Assembly (NCBI GenBank): GCA_947624755.1
Contig: CANQLQ010000013.1
Span: 1 to 17,445 of the forward strand
Reading direction: 5' to 3'
DNA length: 17,445 bases
Source: an uncultured Clostridia bacterium
GTDB lineage: Bacteria > Bacillota > Clostridia > Oscillospirales > Acutalibacteraceae
Shown: positions 13,806-17,445 of the stretch, piece by piece
Position numbering within the stretch: position 1 is the first letter of the stretch
Layout: each line of letters opens with the position of its first letter
Notes under the pieces: model-generated
Database searches by the model: none
Seen by the model: only the letters and a program-made list of their open reading frames with translations
What the model was told of the DNA's origin: nothing
Made by a program: the position numbers and the translations under genes

Positions 13806-13984
13806 TTAATGAACCACTGAATAAATCACGCCAGCCGGCTGAACGCGCATCTTGCACCGGTATTTTCCGTCATTTTTGCCAAAAGCTCCTTGAAATACGT
13901 CAGTATTCCTGCGTCGCTTTTGACAATCTGACGAAAAATTCGGCGGCGCAATCTGCACGTTCGATTTAATCAGCGCTTCCTTAA
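13806..13984. mobile_element. MITE (family A), second copy, between sigG and lacZ
   Basis: This 179-bp copy is nearly identical to 12586-12764 and has TTAA at both ends. It fills most of the divergent sigG-lacZ intergenic region and ends 37 bp before the lacZ start. It therefore either displaced the lacZ promoter or provides part of it. Confidence 0.9.
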
Positions 13985-14021
13985 AACAAATATGCTATGT
14001 TTTCTGTCAGGAGGAGAATTT

Positions 14022-17000
14022 ATGAAGTATCAGGTAAAAAAGCTTGAAATTAATAACTTTAATGTTATTGAAGAAGGAAAACTTCCCGCAAGAAGCTATT
14101 TTATCCCGTACAAAAACAAGGAAGTTCTTGCGTCAAAGGACGTCTTGAATCAAAGATATGAAAGCGATATTGTAACTGTACTTTCCGGTGACGACTGGAA
14201 ATTTAAGTATTATGAAAAGCTTTCAAAGCTTCCGATGAATATTGATACGGAATCTATAAACTTTGACACAATAAGAGTTCCGTCAACCTGGCAAAGAACA
14301 GGTTATGAGCCGCCGGTTTATCTTAACACAAGATATGAGTTCGATGTTAACTATCCAAATGTTCCCGAGGAGATGTCGGCAGGTATTTATGTCAAAAAAT
14401 TCTTTATAAAAGAAGAGACAAAACATACAATAATAACCTTCCTGGGCGTCTGCTCATGTGTTACTTTGTATGTCAACGGAAAATATGTCGGCTACAGTGA
14501 ATGCTCGCATAATATGGCTGAATTTTCGCTTGACGGTGTTGTTGCGCCGGGAGAAAACGAGCTTCTTGCCATTGTTACAAAATGGTGTAACGGTACATAC
14601 CTTGAATGTCAGGATATGTTCAGAGAAAACGGAATTTTCCGCGATGTTTATGTAACCGAGCTTCCCGAAGAATATGTTTTTGACTATGAGGTAAAAACCT
14701 TAAAAAATCAAGATAAATATAATATGGAGCTTGACGTTAAGCTTGAAGGTAAAGTAGAAACACTAAGCCTAAACGCCGAACTTTCAAAAGACGGTGAGAT
14801 TATTGTTTCAAAGTCGCAAAATGCAGAAAATGCAATGACTTTCTTTTTTGAAGATCTTGACATTATCGAATGGAACGCTGAAAAGCCTGTTCTTTATGAT
14901 CTTTATATTACCCTGTTTTCAAAAGACGGCGTAATTGAGGTTATCAGAAACCGTATTGGATTCAAAACATCGGAAACGGTTGGCGAGCTTTTCCTTTTCA
15001 ACGGAAAAAAAATTAAATTCAAGGGTGTAAATCACCACGATACCCACGAAGATACCGGTTATGTGATGAGCGCACAGGATCTTCTTAAAGATGTACTTCT
15101 TATGAAAGAATATAACGTCAACACTGTCCGTACTTCTCATTATCCTCCGGATCCTATCTTCCTTGACCTTTGCGATGAATACGGACTTTATGTTGTTGAC
15201 GAAGCCGATATTGAAACTCACGGCACGCAATTTACCGCTAATTTCACACCGACTTTAAAAGATAATATTCTTAGCAACGACAAAAAGTGGCTGCCGCGCT
15301 ATGCTGACAGAGTACTCAGAATGTTTTGCAGAGACAGAAACCATGTTTCTATTACAATGTGGAGTCTGGGAAACGAATCCGGCGGCTGGAAGAATCATGA
15401 CAAGTGCTATAAAATGCTCAAGGAGCTTTCACCGATACCTGTTCATTATGAAGGGGCGATCAGAACACCGCGCGGCTCATACGATGTAATTTCCGAAATG
15501 TATCAGCATCCGTTTATCATTGCAAAAATTGCAAAGCACGCTTTCGGCTTAAGATATAAGGGCAAGCCCTATTTCCTTTGCGAATACTGCCACGCAATGG
15601 GAGTAGGCCCCGGTGCGCTCGAAGAATATTGGGAGCTTTTCTATGCAAACGATCAGCTTACGGGTGGCTGCATTTGGGAATGGGCCGACCACAGCGTTCA
15701 TGATGAAAGCAAAAAGTTCAAATATAAATATACCTATGGCGGCGACCATGGCGAAAGACTTCACGACGGCAACTTCTGCGTTGACGGTCTGTTTTTCCCG
15801 AACAGAACTCCTCACACGGGTGCGCTTGAAATGAAAGCGGTTTACCGTCCGATAAGAGCAAAATATATAAGCGAAAATCTTTATCAGTTCACAAACACCA
15901 ACCGTTTCACAAATGCAAATGAATACAAAATAACCTATGAACTCCTTGAAGACGGCAAGGTAATTGAAACAGGCGGCTTGTCTCTTGAGCTTGCACCCGA
16001 ATGCAAGAAGAATGTTGTCATTGCACACAAAATGACAAACAAAGACCACGATTACCACATTAATTTTATTTATAAAAAAGCTGACGGAAAAATCTGCGCA
16101 AAAGAACAGCTTGTACTAAATGAAGTTTTCACAAAGCCTGAAATAAAAGCTAAAAAGGCTGTTGCCTTCTCTAAAAAAGGTGACGGACTTGTTGTCGGAT
16201 TTGAAAACGGCACGGCAGTTTTCAATAAAATCACCGGAGCTCTCGAAAGTCTTACAATGAACGGCAAGCAAATTCTTGCAGACAGTAAAGGATTGGGCGT
16301 AAACATTTTCAGAGCGCCGCTTGATAACGACAGAAACAAAGTTAAATGGTGGAAGAAAAGAGGACTTGAGGACGCTAAGCTATCTAATCAGAGACTTATA
16401 AAATGCGAAAATGAAAAAGACGGTCACTGTGTTGAGATAAAAACGGCGGCAACTTTTGAAACCAAGGGCAGAAAGCTGTTTGACGTCAAGCTCAAATATA
16501 AAATTTATTCCGACGGAACAATAGCTGTCAAAGCAAAGCTTATCAGAAGCGGTCTAAAAATAAAGGAAGCCGTGCTTCCTCGTTTCGGCGTATCGCTTTC
16601 GCTCGACCCGTCGCTTGAACAGATTGAATACTACGGACTCGGCGAGGCTGAAAACCTCTGCGACTTCAAGGCTCAAAGCACAATGGGCATATATAAAGCC
16701 GGTGTCTGGTCAATGGTATATGATTACATTAAACCGCAGGAAAACGGCACACACTGCGAGACAAGATATGTAAAGCTTACCGATGAAGAGGGCAATGGCA
16801 TTGAGGTAAGATACAGAAAAGTACCTTTCATTTTCAGCGCAAGACCGTATTCAAACGAAACACTTCAAAAAGCAAAACACATTGAAGATGTAAAATCGGA
16901 CAATAAAATCACGCTTAACATTGACGGCTTTATGTGCGGCACAGGAACAAACAGTTGTGGTCCCGATGTTCTGCCTAAGTATAATCTTCACATAAAGGAT

Positions 17001-17048
17001 CAACTTAAATTCAGCTTCTATATTTCGCCTGTATGTGACGGGAAATAA
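14022..17048 (+). CDS. lacZ: Beta-galactosidase, glycoside hydrolase family 2 (LacZ type)
   Basis: The 1008-residue protein has the full GH2 LacZ layout. The jelly-roll sugar-binding domain (about 60-225) includes RVPSTWQRTGYEPPVYLNTR. An immunoglobulin-like domain follows, then the TIM barrel (about 336-625), a second Ig-like domain and the C-terminal Bgal_small_N domain (about 755-1008). The acid/base is E452 in WSLGNESGG and the nucleophile E521 in CEYCHAMG; RTSHYPPDP and DEADIETHG are the usual conserved loops. No signal peptide is seen, so it should hydrolyse lactose or other beta-galactosides in the cytosol. GGAGGAG five bases before ATG 14022 decides the start over the one at 13992. 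No transporter is adjacent. A MITE lies just upstream. Confidence 0.95.
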   Translation: MKYQVKKLEINNFNVIEEGKLPARSYFIPYKNKEVLASKDVLNQRYESDIVTVLSGDDWKFKYYEKLSKLPMNIDTESINFDTIRVPSTWQRTGYEPPVYLNTRYEFDVNYPNVPEEMSAGIYVKKFFIKEETKHTIITFLGVCSCVTLYVNGKYVGYSECSHNMAEFSLDGVVAPGENELLAIVTKWCNGTYLECQDMFRENGIFRDVYVTELPEEYVFDYEVKTLKNQDKYNMELDVKLEGKVETLSLNAELSKDGEIIVSKSQNAENAMTFFFEDLDIIEWNAEKPVLYDLYITLFSKDGVIEVIRNRIGFKTSETVGELFLFNGKKIKFKGVNHHDTHEDTGYVMSAQDLLKDVLLMKEYNVNTVRTSHYPPDPIFLDLCDEYGLYVVDEADIETHGTQFTANFTPTLKDNILSNDKKWLPRYADRVLRMFCRDRNHVSITMWSLGNESGGWKNHDKCYKMLKELSPIPVHYEGAIRTPRGSYDVISEMYQHPFIIAKIAKHAFGLRYKGKPYFLCEYCHAMGVGPGALEEYWELFYANDQLTGGCIWEWADHSVHDESKKFKYKYTYGGDHGERLHDGNFCVDGLFFPNRTPHTGALEMKAVYRPIRAKYISENLYQFTNTNRFTNANEYKITYELLEDGKVIETGGLSLELAPECKKNVVIAHKMTNKDHDYHINFIYKKADGKICAKEQLVLNEVFTKPEIKAKKAVAFSKKGDGLVVGFENGTAVFNKITGALESLTMNGKQILADSKGLGVNIFRAPLDNDRNKVKWWKKRGLEDAKLSNQRLIKCENEKDGHCVEIKTAATFETKGRKLFDVKLKYKIYSDGTIAVKAKLIRSGLKIKEAVLPRFGVSLSLDPSLEQIEYYGLGEAENLCDFKAQSTMGIYKAGVWSMVYDYIKPQENGTHCETRYVKLTDEEGNGIEVRYRKVPFIFSARPYSNETLQKAKHIEDVKSDNKITLNIDGFMCGTGTNSCGPDVLPKYNLHIKDQLKFSFYISPVCDGK

Positions 17049-17171
17049 AGAACCGTTTTATATATTGAACGATTACGAAAATTAAAGAAGTACGATGATA
17101 TGATCTTGCAGAGTTTGATACAAAGCTGAGGAAAACCCAAAAGTCCGGAGATAAAAAGGGGAGGGATTTTT

Positions 17172-17345
17172 ATGATTCGCGCAGTAATATTTGATATGTT
17201 TGAAACTCTTGTTACGCATTACAATTCCGCTTTATATTTTGGAGAGCAAATTGCGGCGGATCTGGGCATTAGCAATGAAGAATTTCAAAAAGTTTGGCAA
17301 TCGTACGATGAATCAAGAACAATCGGGCTTTTAAGGAATCTCTGA
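17172..17345 (+). pseudogene. HAD-family hydrolase, 5' fragment truncated by a MITE
   Basis: MIRAVIFDMFETLV opens a haloacid dehalogenase-like hydrolase: nucleophile D8 in FDMFET, with F10 in the place of the second Asp, as in several HAD subgroups. The frame continues through the start of the cap domain (FGEQIAADLGISNEEFQKVW) to residue 53. There the TTAAGGAA terminus of a MITE begins at 17331, adds four residues and stops at TGA 17343-17345. A normal HAD hydrolase has about 200-240 residues, so only the first quarter is present; the rest may lie beyond the window. GGGGAGGG precedes the ATG by about 5 bases. It follows lacZ by 123 bp on the same strand and may have been co-transcribed. Confidence 0.82.
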
Positions 17346-17445
17346 TTAAATCACACTTAAGGCTTAATACTCATCTTGCTTGCAAATTTTCCGTAATACT
17401 TTGCCAAAATACTCGTCAATACACAAAGTATTGCCTGCGTTTTTG
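17331..17445. mobile_element. MITE (family B), partial copy running off the window
   Basis: It starts TTAAGGAATCTCTGATTAAA and matches 12553-12585 plus 12765-12795 without the inner element, so it shows the empty site GGCTTAATACTC. Beyond that it contains AATACTTTG and CAAAGTATT as an inverted pair. The right end is outside the window. Confidence 0.85.

Noticed and set aside
15549..16058. A 169-codon minus-strand open frame inside lacZ.
   Set aside because: It is a shadow of the conserved beta-galactosidase frame, with no recognisable domain or ribosome-binding site.
1..17445. CRISPR arrays, tRNA and rRNA genes.
   Set aside because: No regular short repeat-spacer pattern and no tRNA or rRNA sequence was recognised on either strand.

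Overview
The window looks like a chromosome segment of an endospore-forming, low-GC Clostridia-type bacterium, plausibly a gut Oscillospiraceae/Ruminococcaceae relative. It carries a cotJABC spore-coat operon, the forespore sigma factor sigG and a GH2 beta-galactosidase. The taxon is inferred from gene content and protein style only.

The central observation is that cotJC is cut in two. Its first 33 codons (11947 down to about 11850, minus strand) follow cotJB directly. The rest of the gene (about 257 down to 1, minus strand) lies at the other edge of the window. Between the halves sits an AT-rich element of 11,594 bp. A large serine recombinase gene ends 43 bp from one junction, as spoIVCA does in the sigK skin element. 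Both junctions share the trinucleotide GGA in cotJC sense. Joining the element's two ends gives a symmetric site: 11-bp perfect inverted arms around a 12-bp centre whose middle dinucleotide is GA. Joining the two gene halves at that GA restores an in-frame CotJC (…QYGGVDGELGASLRYL…). I infer a skin-like element that is excised precisely, probably in the sporulating mother cell.

Inside the element, in window order: the serine recombinase with a 54-aa companion ORF just upstream in its operon (candidate directionality factor); a zinc-ribbon membrane protein; a very large secreted subtilisin-like protease with BspA-type leucine-rich repeats; a tyrosine recombinase cassette (7078-8481); a Phd-type antitoxin/PIN toxin pair; a 5'-truncated TraG/VirD4-like coupling protein fragment; a long imperfect palindrome; and an HtpX-like M48 membrane protease with a strong terminator.

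The tyrosine recombinase cassette has the layout of an invertible promoter. Perfect 28-bp inverted repeats enclose the recombinase gene, a bidirectional terminator next to the left repeat, and a near-consensus SigA promoter (TTGACA, 17 bp, TATTAT) pointing out through the right repeat. As sequenced, that promoter points away from the protease and towards a terminator. Inversion would put it about 0.1 kb upstream of the protease and pointing into it. A phase-variable exoprotease carried inside a sporulation-gene-interrupting element is the best candidate here for an undescribed system.

Right of the element are cotJB, cotJA with a SigE-like promoter, a nested pair of MITEs, sigG with its own terminator, another MITE copy, lacZ on the opposite strand, and the start of a HAD-family hydrolase cut off by a further MITE that runs off the window. 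The MITEs share TTAAGGAA-type termini; one inserted into another, with the empty site visible at 17331-17445, duplicating TA or TTAA.
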